Position numbers and translations under genes: made by a program. Shown here in pieces: positions 1-5,574 of a stretch of 5,574 bases of DNA (positions are counted from its first letter, which is position 1; every line of letters starts with the position of its first letter). The stretch comes from Tannerellaceae bacterium (GTDB taxonomy: Bacteria; Bacteroidota; Bacteroidia; Bacteroidales; Tannerellaceae). The notes under the pieces are model-generated. The model made no database searches, was not told where the DNA came from, and saw nothing but the letters and a program-made list of their open reading frames with translations. The DNA lies in NCBI GenBank assembly GCA_031265595.1, contig JAISCM010000162.1:1-5574 (forward strand). Direction: 5' to 3'.

Positions 1-1368
1 ACCATGCGTTATTATGGAAGGAACAATCCGCATTGGGATTATAAAGGATCGCTGTACAACAGAGATGATCCGGCGGATGTTGTCTATATGACCGACCGGT
101 CGGCGAATACATCCCACCGCCCCGCGCTCGATTTGTATTATCAGCATAACCTGAAGAACGATCAGACCCTTGTACTAAATGCCGTAGGCACCTATAATTA
201 TACAGACAATACCCGGCTGTATCAGGAGAGCCGCGAAGGCATGGCGCTAACCGATATAAACAATTTAGTGACGGGAAAGAAGTATTCTTTCATAGGAGAA
301 GGTATTTACGAAAAGAACTTCGGCGTAAACCGCCTTGGCGCAGGGATTCGCCATACGCAGGCATTCTCGGACAATACCTATACTAACGGAGCAACCTATA
401 CCACCGAAATGAACCAGGCCGAGACCTTCGCGTATGTAGAATTTAAAGGGAAGGTGGAAAAACTTGATTATACAGCAGGCCTCGGCGTGGCCCGTTCGTA
501 CCTGGAACAGGAGGGAGACGGGAAAGGGTATCAATACTATACCTTCAACCCACGCTTCGTACTACACTATACATTGCCCGGGCGCTCATCCATCCGCTGG
601 AAGGCGGATATCAGCAATGCTTCCCCTTCTTTATCCAACCTGAGCGATGTGGAACAAGCGATTGATTCGCTACAAATCCAACGTGGAAACCCGGATTTAA
701 CGCCCTATTTGCGCTATCGCACCGAGCTGACCTACGAAATACAAAAAGGCCTTTTCTATGGCAACTGGTGGAATACCTACGAATATCACCCGAAAGCCAT
801 TATGGATGAAAAACGGTTGGCCGGCAACCAGATCGTTCAAACATGGGATAACCAGCAAGACTGGCAACGGGCGGCCAGCCGTTTGATGCTGCGCGTAGGC
901 CCGGTTAAAGACATTTTACAAGTATCCATAACGGGAGGCGTTAATCATTACATCAGTAATGGAAATACCTACCATCACACCTATACCAACTGGTTTATGA
1001 ATGGCGATATTTCGGCTACGTATAAGAATTTTACGCTTGGCGGCGGATGGATGACCAATTGGAACTGGTTTTACGGCGAAACCATGGACGGAGGCGAAAA
1101 CCTGCATTATACCATGATAAGCTATAAGCATAAGAATTTATCGGTTACGCTCGGGATGTTTATGCCCTTTGCCGACAACTACAAAGTGGATACGGAAAAC
1201 TGGTCGCAGTACGCTTCGTATCACAGAAGCAACTATATACAAGAAACTTCGCGCATGCCTTTTATCCGTCTGACATGGGATTTCTCCTTTGGCCGCACGT
1301 TCAGCGCCGGAGAAAAGAGGCTCAATAATACGGATGAGGATTCGGGCGTGATGAATACCGGCAAATGA
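1..1368 (+). CDS. Outer-membrane beta-barrel / TonB-dependent receptor-like protein, C-terminal part (5' truncated by window)
   Basis: The reading frame is open from the first base and ends with TGA at 1366-1368, giving about 455 visible residues. The product has no signal peptide, no carboxypeptidase-like domain and no plug, so the ATG at position 4 is an internal Met and the gene begins upstream. What is visible is a run of alternating aromatic/polar beta strands rich in Tyr, Trp, Asn and Gly. It includes the receptor-type motif GNPDLTPY (residues 228-235 counted from the Met at position 4) and a late barrel strand, TWDFSFGR (424-431), followed by a short polar tail. The pattern fits the Bacteroidota outer membrane beta-barrel family related to TonB-dependent receptors (PF14905-like), whose full-length members are usually about 700-800 residues. 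The substrate cannot be read from this part. The gene converges on the minus-strand operon, with its stop codon abutting that of the HhH gene. Confidence 0.85.
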   Translation, partial: TMRYYGRNNPHWDYKGSLYNRDDPADVVYMTDRSANTSHRPALDLYYQHNLKNDQTLVLNAVGTYNYTDNTRLYQESREGMALTDINNLVTGKKYSFIGEGIYEKNFGVNRLGAGIRHTQAFSDNTYTNGATYTTEMNQAETFAYVEFKGKVEKLDYTAGLGVARSYLEQEGDGKGYQYYTFNPRFVLHYTLPGRSSIRWKADISNASPSLSNLSDVEQAIDSLQIQRGNPDLTPYLRYRTELTYEIQKGLFYGNWWNTYEYHPKAIMDEKRLAGNQIVQTWDNQQDWQRAASRLMLRVGPVKDILQVSITGGVNHYISNGNTYHHTYTNWFMNGDISATYKNFTLGGGWMTNWNWFYGETMDGGENLHYTMISYKHKNLSVTLGMFMPFADNYKVDTENWSQYASYHRSNYIQETSRMPFIRLTWDFSFGRTFSAGEKRLNNTDEDSGVMNTGK

Positions 1369-1371
1369 TCA
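1366..1371. other. Abutting convergent stop codons (TGATCA)
   Basis: The palindrome TGATCA supplies the TGA stop of the plus-strand barrel gene (1366-1368) and the TGA stop of the minus-strand HhH gene (1369-1371). There is no intergenic base between the two genes. I see no GC-rich hairpin with a T tract on either side, so transcripts from both directions probably overlap at their 3' ends, or terminate inside the opposing gene by means not visible here. Confidence 0.9.
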
Positions 1372-2100
1372 GTCGCCAAACGAGAGGTATGCTTTCAGTC
1401 TATCTATATCTGCGACGGAAAATTCGTCTAATAATTGCAGATTCTCCCAGCCTGAAAGCCTCCCTTTCTGTTGGCGCAACCGGCAAATCGTCCGGGTTTG
1501 TGTGGGATTCAGGTAAGGATGTTTGATCAATACGTCATACGGTAGCCGGTTGACAGATAGTTTAGCTATATATAATGTATCGGCATGAAACCAGGGACGG
1601 AGCGCCTGATAGCGTTCATCGTCCATACCGTATACCTCCTGCAATTGCGAAACGGTATAAAATCCGCCCAATAAATCGCGGAATTTTACGATACGCCGGG
1701 CAAAGGCGCTCCCGATACCCGGCACTTTCTTTAGCACAAGGGTATCTGCCGTGTTGAGTTCCACAAGGGTACCGGCTGGATATTTCTCGGCCTTTGTATA
1801 GGAAGGGCTTCTCCCTCTTTTCGGTTGATTCGTTTGTTTCGGTTGATTCGTAACAGGTGATGGTTTGGGAATATGCGCTTCGGCTTCTCTCGTGATGGAT
1901 CTGTGAGAAGCGCTATCGGCTTCCTTCCTGACAGGAGCGTTGGAGGGATCAACAATGTATTGATTTCCGGCAATAGCTTCGCCGGTTTCTTTCTTATCAT
2001 AGACAACCAACACAAGTAAAGCGGCGGCAATCACGAGGAGGAGTAAAGCCAATGCCTGCCTTTCTCCTTTAGAGAAATAGAGTAAATCAGGCCAATTCAT
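1369..2100 (-). CDS. Membrane-anchored helix-hairpin-helix (ComEA-like) protein
   Basis: This 243-residue protein has a short N-terminal segment and then one hydrophobic helix at about residues 16-34, likely a membrane anchor with the rest outside the cytoplasm. A polar, Lys/Pro/Thr-rich linker (about 36-110) contains the duplicated hexapeptide TNQPK(Q/R). A helix-hairpin-helix module at about 112-170 has the ComEA-type pattern: LNTAD (115-119), then the hairpin [11 protein letters not shown] (127-137), then a [12 protein letters not shown] segment. A second, degenerate copy follows (about 181-240, starting [11 protein letters not shown] and ending with a DIDRLKAYL helix) without a clear PGIG hairpin. 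HhH modules bind DNA non-specifically through the backbone. ComEA is the DNA-uptake receptor, but Bacteroidota carry many HhH proteins of this shape without known function, so a competence role is only a possibility. The ATG overlaps the stop of the ABC ATPase gene (ATGA), which indicates translational coupling as the last gene of the operon. Confidence 0.85.
   Translation of the reverse strand: MNWPDLLYFSKGERQALALLLLVIAAALLVLVVYDKKETGEAIAGNQYIVDPSNAPVRKEADSASHRSITREAEAHIPKPSPVTNQPKQTNQPKRGRSPSYTKAEKYPAGTLVELNTADTLVLKKVPGIGSAFARRIVKFRDLLGGFYTVSQLQEVYGMDDERYQALRPWFHADTLYIAKLSVNRLPYDVLIKHPYLNPTQTRTICRLRQQKGRLSGWENLQLLDEFSVADIDRLKAYLSFGD
1819..1851. repeat. Direct repeat, 15 bp twice with 18-bp period, inside the HhH gene
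   Basis: TTTCGGTTGATTCGT occurs at 1819-1833 and again at 1837-1851. The 18-bp period keeps the reading frame and encodes the duplicated [12 protein letters not shown] unit (residues about 84-95) in the flexible linker after the membrane anchor. It looks like a recent in-frame tandem duplication. Copy number could vary between strains, which would change linker length without breaking the protein. Confidence 0.85.
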
Positions 2101-2771
2101 CGTTGCTGTGTCACCTGGTTAGAAGTTACAAGCCCGTCTTTAATGTGGATAACGCGGTCGGTATGCCGGGCTAATTGTTCGTCGTGCGTAACGATGATAA
2201 AGGTTTGTTTCATCTTGTCGCGAAGCTCGAAAAATAAAGCGTGCAGTTCTTCTTTGTTTTTGGTATCTAAGCTACCGGAAGGTTCGTCGGCTAAAATGAC
2301 GGCAGGGTTATTGATCAAGGCGCGCGCTACGGCCACCCGTTGCTTTTCGCCGCCCGACAGTTCGGAAGGTTTGTGGCTTATCCTGTCTGGCAATCCCAGG
2401 AAATCCAGCATCTCTTTGGCCTTTCTTTCGGCCGCTTGCGGATTCTCCCGTCCTATCAGGGCGGGGATCATTACATTTTCCAATGCGGTAAATTCGGGAA
2501 GTAATTGATGAAACTGAAAAACGAACCCGATATTATGGTTGCGGAAAGCGGCGAGTTCTTTGTCTTTCAGAAGGCCGGTTTTTGTTCCGTTTATTTCCAG
2601 TTCGCCGCTGTCGGGCGCGTCTAATGTGCCGATAATTTGCAACAAGGTTGTTTTCCCGGCGCCGCTTGGCCCTACAATAGCTACTATTTCGCTTTTAGCA
2701 ACAACAAGGTCTATCCCTTTCAATACCTGTAAAGGGCCAAAGCTTTTCGTAACTCCTTTCGTTTTTATCAT
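2097..2771 (-). CDS. lolD: ABC transporter ATP-binding protein, LolD/MacB type
   Basis: This complete 224-residue ATPase carries all canonical motifs: Walker A GPSGAGKT (34-41), Q-loop Gln86, signature LSGGE (138-142), Walker B VILADEP (158-164) with catalytic Glu163, D-loop SLD (167-169) and switch His196. The length, the [10 protein letters not shown] stretch and the short C-terminus fit the LolD/MacB/FtsE-like group of peptide and lipoprotein exporters. LolD powers LolCE, which extracts lipoproteins from the inner membrane for transfer to the outer membrane. No permease gene is adjacent, so the partner must be encoded elsewhere, and LolD versus another MacB-type ATPase cannot be settled from this window. 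The start lies 5 nt after the tcdA stop, and the stop overlaps the ATG of the HhH gene. No Shine-Dalgarno motif precedes it, only A/T-rich sequence. Confidence 0.88.
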   Translation of the reverse strand: MIKTKGVTKSFGPLQVLKGIDLVVAKSEIVAIVGPSGAGKTTLLQIIGTLDAPDSGELEINGTKTGLLKDKELAAFRNHNIGFVFQFHQLLPEFTALENVMIPALIGRENPQAAERKAKEMLDFLGLPDRISHKPSELSGGEKQRVAVARALINNPAVILADEPSGSLDTKNKEELHALFFELRDKMKQTFIIVTHDEQLARHTDRVIHIKDGLVTSNQVTQQR

Positions 2772-2776
2772 TTTAT

Positions 2777-3490
2777 TTAAAGATTACGTATCACATACGA
2801 TGCCAGAAAGCATCCGAACAGGGCAGGCATATAAGAAACCGTTCCGGCTGTTGTCCGTTTACAGGCTTCGCCTTCTATTTCAATAATGGCATCGCGATTG
2901 GCTAACTCTTCAGAGAACACAACCGGTATCCCTTTGTATATCCCTTTCCCTTTTAACCGTTTTCGTACCGCTCTCGCCAGACCGCAATTCATCGTCTTCG
3001 AAATATCGGCGATCCTGACTAAGGAAGGGTCTGTTTTAGCGCCGGCTCCCATAGACGATACAACAGGTATCCGGCGATGGAAGGCGTGATAAAGCAAAAA
3101 TACCTTCGGGCTAAGCGTATCAATGGCATCGATAATGAAATCAAAACGGGCAGACGACAGGATCTCTTCCGTCCGTTCGTCTCGTAGAAATTCCCGGATG
3201 ATTGTCAGCTCCACTTCCGGGTTGATGTCCAGCAGGCGTTTACCCATTACATCCGCTTTAGATTGCCCCAGCGTAGAATGGAGCGCGGGTAATTGGCGGT
3301 TTATATTCGTATCATTCACTACGTCGGCGTCTACTATCGTCATTTTCCCCACGCCGGCCCGGCACACCTGTTCGGCGGCATAAGCGCCTACTCCCCCTAA
3401 CCCGACAACAAGTACGTGAGCGTGTGAAAGGCGTTTCAGCTTCTCGCCCCCCAGTAATAGTTCTGTACGATACTTCCAGTGATCACTCAT
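2777..3490 (-). CDS. tcdA: tRNA threonylcarbamoyladenosine dehydratase (ThiF/MoeB/HesA-type E1-like enzyme)
   Basis: This 237-residue protein of the E1-like superfamily has the Rossmann ATP site GLGGVG (30-35), acidic Asp54 at the end of strand 2, the adenylate-contacting N62-x-x-R65-Q66, and the metal-associated DAIDT (121-125). A GAGAKTDP loop (148-155) and an N168-C169[11 protein letters not shown] segment follow. Short length and the lack of paired CxxC zinc motifs or a rhodanese tail separate it from MoeB and ThiF and fit TcdA (CsdL/YgdL). That enzyme uses ATP to dehydrate t6A37 of ANN-decoding tRNAs into the cyclic hydantoin form ct6A, in the cytoplasm. Its family often works with the CsdA/CsdE sulfur system; neither gene is visible here. 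The start ATG follows the peptidase stop by 8 nt and the next gene begins 5 nt after its stop, placing it inside a four-gene operon. Assignment is by motif only. Confidence 0.88.
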   Translation of the reverse strand: MSDHWKYRTELLLGGEKLKRLSHAHVLVVGLGGVGAYAAEQVCRAGVGKMTIVDADVVNDTNINRQLPALHSTLGQSKADVMGKRLLDINPEVELTIIREFLRDERTEEILSSARFDFIIDAIDTLSPKVFLLYHAFHRRIPVVSSMGAGAKTDPSLVRIADISKTMNCGLARAVRKRLKGKGIYKGIPVVFSEELANRDAIIEIEGEACKRTTAGTVSYMPALFGCFLASYVIRNL

Positions 3491-3498
3491 ACCTATAC

Positions 3499-4626
3499 TT
3501 ATTCGTAGACGGCCTTATACCAATCCAATTGTCTGTACCAGGCGTTCAAGCCGGGAAGTTCTTCCCTGAGAGGGTAAACGGACAGACCGGAGTAGGCTCC
3601 CACAGGTATATCGCCTACTCCCTGAATATAGGTCTTCGCCGTAGTGCGTTTTTCCGTAACCGCTTTACCCAGCGCAGACTGGAATTGGCTGTACTGTTCA
3701 TCCGTAGCCAACCGCCGGATCACGTCGCCGAAATCATACAAGCTGGTGGGCGCATTATAATAGGTTAATATCTGAAGACCGGGAAACAACGACAGTAAGT
3801 CATACGTAGCCTCTTCTCCCCCCGCCGCAGAAACAATCGTGCGGGTTACTCCGGCCAATTCTTCCAATTCACCGGTTTTTACCACCGATATATTGCCGAA
3901 AGGATGGGTGTAGTTTGTATAAAAATCGTGAAACTCATCCGCGATCCGGCCCATATCAAGCGTATCCCGAAACAGAAGGGGCGCTACTTTCTGGTAAGGA
4001 AAGCCAACATCCATAATCTCAGATGGCGATGAAATAATGTAACCGGCCTTATTCCTTAATTCATATACACATTCGACCGAGCCCATGCTACAGGCGTCAA
4101 AAAGTAAAAAGTCGAAGAAATGGTCGGGTAAGGCGCCTGCCAGTTCATTTATCTCCATATACTTTTTATTCTCTTCCCCGAATGAGCGCAGCTCTCTGAA
4201 GCCGGCTGGCATCCAGGCCGAACCATGGCTGGATAATATCATGCCATAACTATCAGCCGGATAAAGGCTGACAACCTCCTGAATAATCTCCTGCATTACC
4301 TGCGGTGAAATGGCGCTTTTATTCTCGTAATCGCGGATATGATGGCGGGTAATTACGCCGTTTGCGCCTTCTTTTATTTCGAATAATTCAGCCTCTTCTT
4401 TATTTTTAGAATAGAAAACAACCAGCTTGCCGCCATTCAGGTTGTCTGGCGTGGCAACAGCTATCATATCATCAATGTTTCTTGTAAGATTGCCGCCCAA
4501 ATTACTTGCTATCATATAAGCAAACACCGTACGAACCGCACGTTTATCGCCCAGATCATCCGTATCCAGGCAACTATTCAGAACGATCAAAAAGAGCATC
4601 GTCCATAGTATATATTTTCGTTTCAT
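3499..4626 (-). CDS. Clostripain-family (C11) cysteine peptidase, predicted surface lipoprotein
   Basis: Read from the ATG at 4626, the protein has 375 residues. It starts with a lipoprotein signal (MKRK, a hydrophobic stretch, lipobox LNSC with Cys19), followed by acidic residues (CLDTDD) resembling the Bacteroidota export signal for surface lipoproteins. The clan CD catalytic pattern is clear: a hydrophobic strand then SSHGSAW with His134, and LLFDACSMGSVE with Cys179. Asp177, two residues before the Cys, matches the Asp that gives C11 enzymes such as PmC11 of Parabacteroides merdae their Arg/Lys P1 preference. The C-terminus (GLSVYPL, then WYRQLDWYKAVY) is typical of the Bacteroidales members. 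The substrate is unknown. An alternative ATG six bases upstream (4632) adds Met-Gly; 4626 is preferred because it gives a classic signal start and leaves more leader after the predicted promoter. It is the first gene of the leftward operon, 8 nt before tcdA. Confidence 0.88.
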   Translation of the reverse strand: MKRKYILWTMLFLIVLNSCLDTDDLGDKRAVRTVFAYMIASNLGGNLTRNIDDMIAVATPDNLNGGKLVVFYSKNKEEAELFEIKEGANGVITRHHIRDYENKSAISPQVMQEIIQEVVSLYPADSYGMILSSHGSAWMPAGFRELRSFGEENKKYMEINELAGALPDHFFDFLLFDACSMGSVECVYELRNKAGYIISSPSEIMDVGFPYQKVAPLLFRDTLDMGRIADEFHDFYTNYTHPFGNISVVKTGELEELAGVTRTIVSAAGGEEATYDLLSLFPGLQILTYYNAPTSLYDFGDVIRRLATDEQYSQFQSALGKAVTEKRTTAKTYIQGVGDIPVGAYSGLSVYPLREELPGLNAWYRQLDWYKAVYE

Positions 4627-4637
4627 ACCCATTCAAT

Positions 4638-4646
4638 TTATCCACA
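4638..4646 (+). promoter_or_regulatory. Perfect DnaA-box sequence at the peptidase promoter
   Basis: TTATCCACA is an exact match to the bacterial DnaA-box consensus. It overlaps the downstream end of the leftward -7 element and the expected transcription start of the peptidase operon. A 9-mer on either strand is expected about 0.04 times by chance in a window this size, before allowing for the A/T bias of intergenic DNA. It is a single box with no cluster and no AT-rich unwinding array, so it is not an origin. A role in DnaA-dependent regulation is possible but untested. Confidence 0.4.
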
Positions 4647-4652
4647 AATATA
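4645..4652 (-). promoter_or_regulatory. Bacteroidota-type promoter -7 element for the peptidase operon
   Basis: On the minus strand the sequence is TATATTTG, a full match to the TAnnTTTG -7 consensus used by the primary sigma factor in Bacteroidota. A weak -33 candidate, TTTT, lies 23 nt upstream (4676-4679), against a consensus of TTTG. The expected start of transcription is near 4638-4640, leaving a leader of only about 6-8 nt to the ATG at 4632 or 12-14 nt to the ATG at 4626. Confidence 0.6.
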
Positions 4653-4710
4653 CTACTTTTCTACTATTTCTATATAAAACTCGATGATAACGCATATTTT
4701 TCCTCATCAT

Positions 4711-4726
4711 TTCATTACATAATGAA
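4711..4726. promoter_or_regulatory. 16-bp inverted repeat, candidate operator
   Basis: TTCATTA-CA-TAATGAA forms two perfect 7-nt arms around a 2-nt centre. It lies 9 nt upstream of the rightward -7 element and covers the position where the -33 contact should be, so a bound dimeric regulator would interfere with, or replace, the -33 interaction. The regulator is unknown. The symmetry is directly visible; the operator role is inferred from position. Confidence 0.45.
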
Positions 4727-4735
4727 CTTTTTCTT

Positions 4736-4743
4736 TATATTTG
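4736..4743 (+). promoter_or_regulatory. Bacteroidota-type promoter -7 element for the DUF3575 operon
   Basis: TATATTTG fully matches the TAnnTTTG consensus. A weak -33 candidate, TTTC, sits 22 nt upstream (4710-4713). Transcription would begin near 4748-4750, giving a leader of about 25 nt before the ATG at 4774. This also argues against the TTG at 4741 as a start codon, because it lies inside the promoter element. Confidence 0.65.
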
Positions 4744-4773
4744 CGCTTTATTTATGTTGATAATTTAACATGT

Positions 4774-5331
4774 ATGAACAAAATATGGTTGAGCCTCCTG
4801 TTCGGATTTTGCATGTTTATTTCTGCGCATGCGCAGCAGATAGCCGTGAAAAATAATGTTGTTTATGATGCAGCAGCCATTCTTAACATAGGAGGAGAGT
4901 TTGTTATCAATAAACAATTCTCTGTGGATTTGTCGGGCAATTTCATCGGATGGGAAGTAGCAAACAGAACATGGAAGCACTGGATGGTTCAGCCGGAAGG
5001 GCGCTATTGGCTGCTCGAAGGGTTTAATGGCCATTTCTTCGGTGTACACGGGATGTATCTTAATTATGATGTCTCCCGGTTGGAAGTGCCTTTCGTCAAT
5101 TTCAGCCGGAGGAATCATTATAAAGGGACGGCTTACGGTGGTGGCGTCTCTTACGGATACTCAGTATATGTAACCCCCCGTCTCAATATAGAATTTACGG
5201 TGGGAATGGGCTACCTGAACTTTGATTACGACAAAACGTATATCCGGGAAAACCGGTATGACGGGCATTTCAAGAAAAGTTATTTCGGACCCACAAAGCT
5301 GGGCGTTAGTATAGTATATATTATAAAATAA
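4774..5331 (+). CDS. DUF3575 family protein, predicted outer-membrane beta-barrel
   Basis: This 185-residue protein begins with a Sec signal peptide (MNKIWLSLLF..., cleavage likely after SAHA at residue 20). The mature part starts KNNVVYDAA (26-34) and contains WKHWMVQPEGRYW (67-79) and FNGHFFGVH (84-92), the recognisable core of DUF3575. The remainder alternates hydrophobic and polar residues with many Gly and aromatic positions and ends GVSIVYIIK, which resembles a small outer-membrane barrel. The family has no proven biochemical function. In Bacteroidales it is commonly encoded at the head of Mfa/Fim-type fimbrial operons, immediately before a DUF3868 protein, as here. The ATG at 4774 is chosen because the signal peptide starts there; the frame extends upstream to 4741 only through a non-ATG start within the promoter. 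The next gene begins 16 nt after the stop, so the two are co-transcribed. Confidence 0.85.
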   Translation: MNKIWLSLLFGFCMFISAHAQQIAVKNNVVYDAAAILNIGGEFVINKQFSVDLSGNFIGWEVANRTWKHWMVQPEGRYWLLEGFNGHFFGVHGMYLNYDVSRLEVPFVNFSRRNHYKGTAYGGGVSYGYSVYVTPRLNIEFTVGMGYLNFDYDKTYIRENRYDGHFKKSYFGPTKLGVSIVYIIK

Positions 5332-5347
5332 ATAAAAAGACAGAATT

Positions 5348-5574
5348 ATGAGAGTTATGAATGTTATAGCCGGCATAATTATAAGCATATTGTTTTCTAT
5401 GCTTCCGGCAGATCTCCAGGCAAACGAAGCTACCGGAACGGTAAGCATCAAATTAAATTCCGCCAATATAAAGAACTTCGACATCGATATGGATATGGAT
5501 ATTAAAATAAACCACATGTATATCGGTAAACATGAAAGTTTGTCTTTAACGCTGGCGTTGAAGAAAGGAAATGA
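5348..5574 (+). CDS. Secreted DUF3868-like protein, N-terminal fragment (runs off window)
   Basis: The frame is open from the ATG at 5348 to the window end, giving 75 residues. The first 25 form a signal peptide (MRVMNVIAGI, hydrophobic core, likely cleavage after DLQA). The mature N-terminus goes through an Asp-rich stretch (DIDMDMDI, 45-52) to IGKHESLSLTLALKKGN (59-75). That resembles the opening of DUF3868 proteins, where a described beta strand ends in a 'sLsLtP.L..gd' pattern. Position directly behind a DUF3575 gene supports this, since the two families pair in Bacteroidales fimbrial loci. Only the N-terminus is visible, so the family call is moderate and domain content downstream is unknown. 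An alternative ATG at 5357 would shorten the signal by three residues. GC content here is about 36% by hand count, lower than in the neighbouring genes. Confidence 0.65.
   Translation, partial: MRVMNVIAGIIISILFSMLPADLQANEATGTVSIKLNSANIKNFDIDMDMDIKINHMYIGKHESLSLTLALKKGN
5486..5502. repeat. Short hexamer tandem repeat (GATATG, about 2.8 copies)
   Basis: GATATG is repeated with a 6-bp period within the DUF3868-like gene and encodes alternating Asp-Met/Ile in the mature N-terminus. Gain or loss of a unit would be in frame. At this length it is probably stable and may only reflect the Asp-hydrophobic alternation of a beta strand. Confidence 0.6.

Noticed and set aside
4..1368. ATG at position 4 as the true start of the barrel protein
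   Set aside because: The frame is open upstream to the window edge and the protein begins in the middle of barrel-type sequence with no signal peptide, so the gene is truncated by the window.
1355..1390. Possible terminator hairpin (ATACC at 1355-1359, GGTAT at 1386-1390)
   Set aside because: The stem is only 5 bp with a 26-nt loop and no adjacent T tract; too weak to call.
1731..2030. Minus-strand open frame of 99 codons inside the HhH gene
   Set aside because: It overlaps the well-supported HhH frame and its translation is low-complexity with no signal or motif.
2143..2886. Plus-strand open frames opposite the ABC ATPase gene
   Set aside because: They are antisense to a gene with a full set of ABC motifs; no independent evidence supports them.
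3424..3768. Plus-strand open frame of 114 codons
   Set aside because: It lies antisense across the tcdA start and the peptidase C-terminus, with no recognisable domain; it is a shadow of real genes.
4638..4646. Replication origin suggested by the DnaA box
   Set aside because: Only one box is present, with no cluster, no dnaA/dnaN neighbour and no DNA-unwinding element.
4683..4708. GATGA...TCATC inverted repeat upstream of the rightward promoter
   Set aside because: Five-base arms separated by 16 nt in A/T-rich sequence are expected by chance.
4741..4773. N-terminal extension of the DUF3575 gene from a TTG at 4741
   Set aside because: The TTG lies within the -7 promoter element, and the extra residues would precede a complete signal peptide starting at the ATG at 4774.
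5161..5517. Minus-strand open frame of 118 codons with hydrophobic stretches
   Set aside because: It crosses the DUF3575 and DUF3868-like genes in antisense; the hydrophobic parts are the complement of A/T-rich coding sequence.

Overview
The window looks like chromosomal DNA from a Bacteroidota member, most likely order Bacteroidales (a Bacteroides, Parabacteroides or Tannerellaceae relative). The evidence is a large TonB-receptor-type beta-barrel protein, a clostripain-like lipoprotein of the type common in gut Bacteroidales, DUF3575/DUF3868-type proteins that are largely confined to this phylum, start codons preceded by A/T-rich sequence instead of Shine-Dalgarno motifs, and two matches to the Bacteroidota -7 promoter element TAnnTTTG. 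The genus is not decided. No rRNA, tRNA, CRISPR array, insertion sequence or phage gene was seen.

Layout. Positions 1-1368 (+) hold the 3' part of an outer-membrane beta-barrel / TonB-dependent receptor-like gene whose start lies outside the window. It meets a convergent minus-strand operon stop-to-stop with no intervening base. That operon reads from right to left: a clostripain-family (C11) lipoprotein peptidase (4626-3499), a TcdA-like tRNA t6A dehydratase (3490-2777), a LolD/MacB-type ABC ATPase (2771-2097) and a membrane-anchored helix-hairpin-helix protein (2100-1369). The junctions are 8 nt, 5 nt and a 4-nt ATGA overlap, so one transcript is very likely.

A divergent intergenic region (about 4627-4773) separates this operon from a rightward pair: a DUF3575 outer-membrane-type protein (4774-5331) and the beginning of a secreted DUF3868-like protein (5348 to the window end). 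In Bacteroidales such pairs typically open Mfa/Fim-type fimbrial loci, so the right edge is probably the start of a fimbriae/adhesin operon. The divergent region carries one TATATTTG -7 element per direction, a 16-bp near-perfect palindrome on the rightward promoter, and a perfect 9-bp DnaA-box sequence on the leftward promoter.

How the genes may work together. Three of the four operon genes look like housekeeping or envelope functions (tRNA modification, lipoprotein release, DNA-binding HhH). The first gene encodes a predicted surface lipoprotein protease of likely Arg/Lys specificity. It lies divergently next to a putative fimbrial locus. In Porphyromonas, fimbrillin precursors are matured at the surface by Arg-specific clan CD proteases (gingipains). 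A comparable protease-fimbria partnership is the most interesting hypothesis here, but it is inference from context only. The individual families are known; I see no clearly undescribed system.
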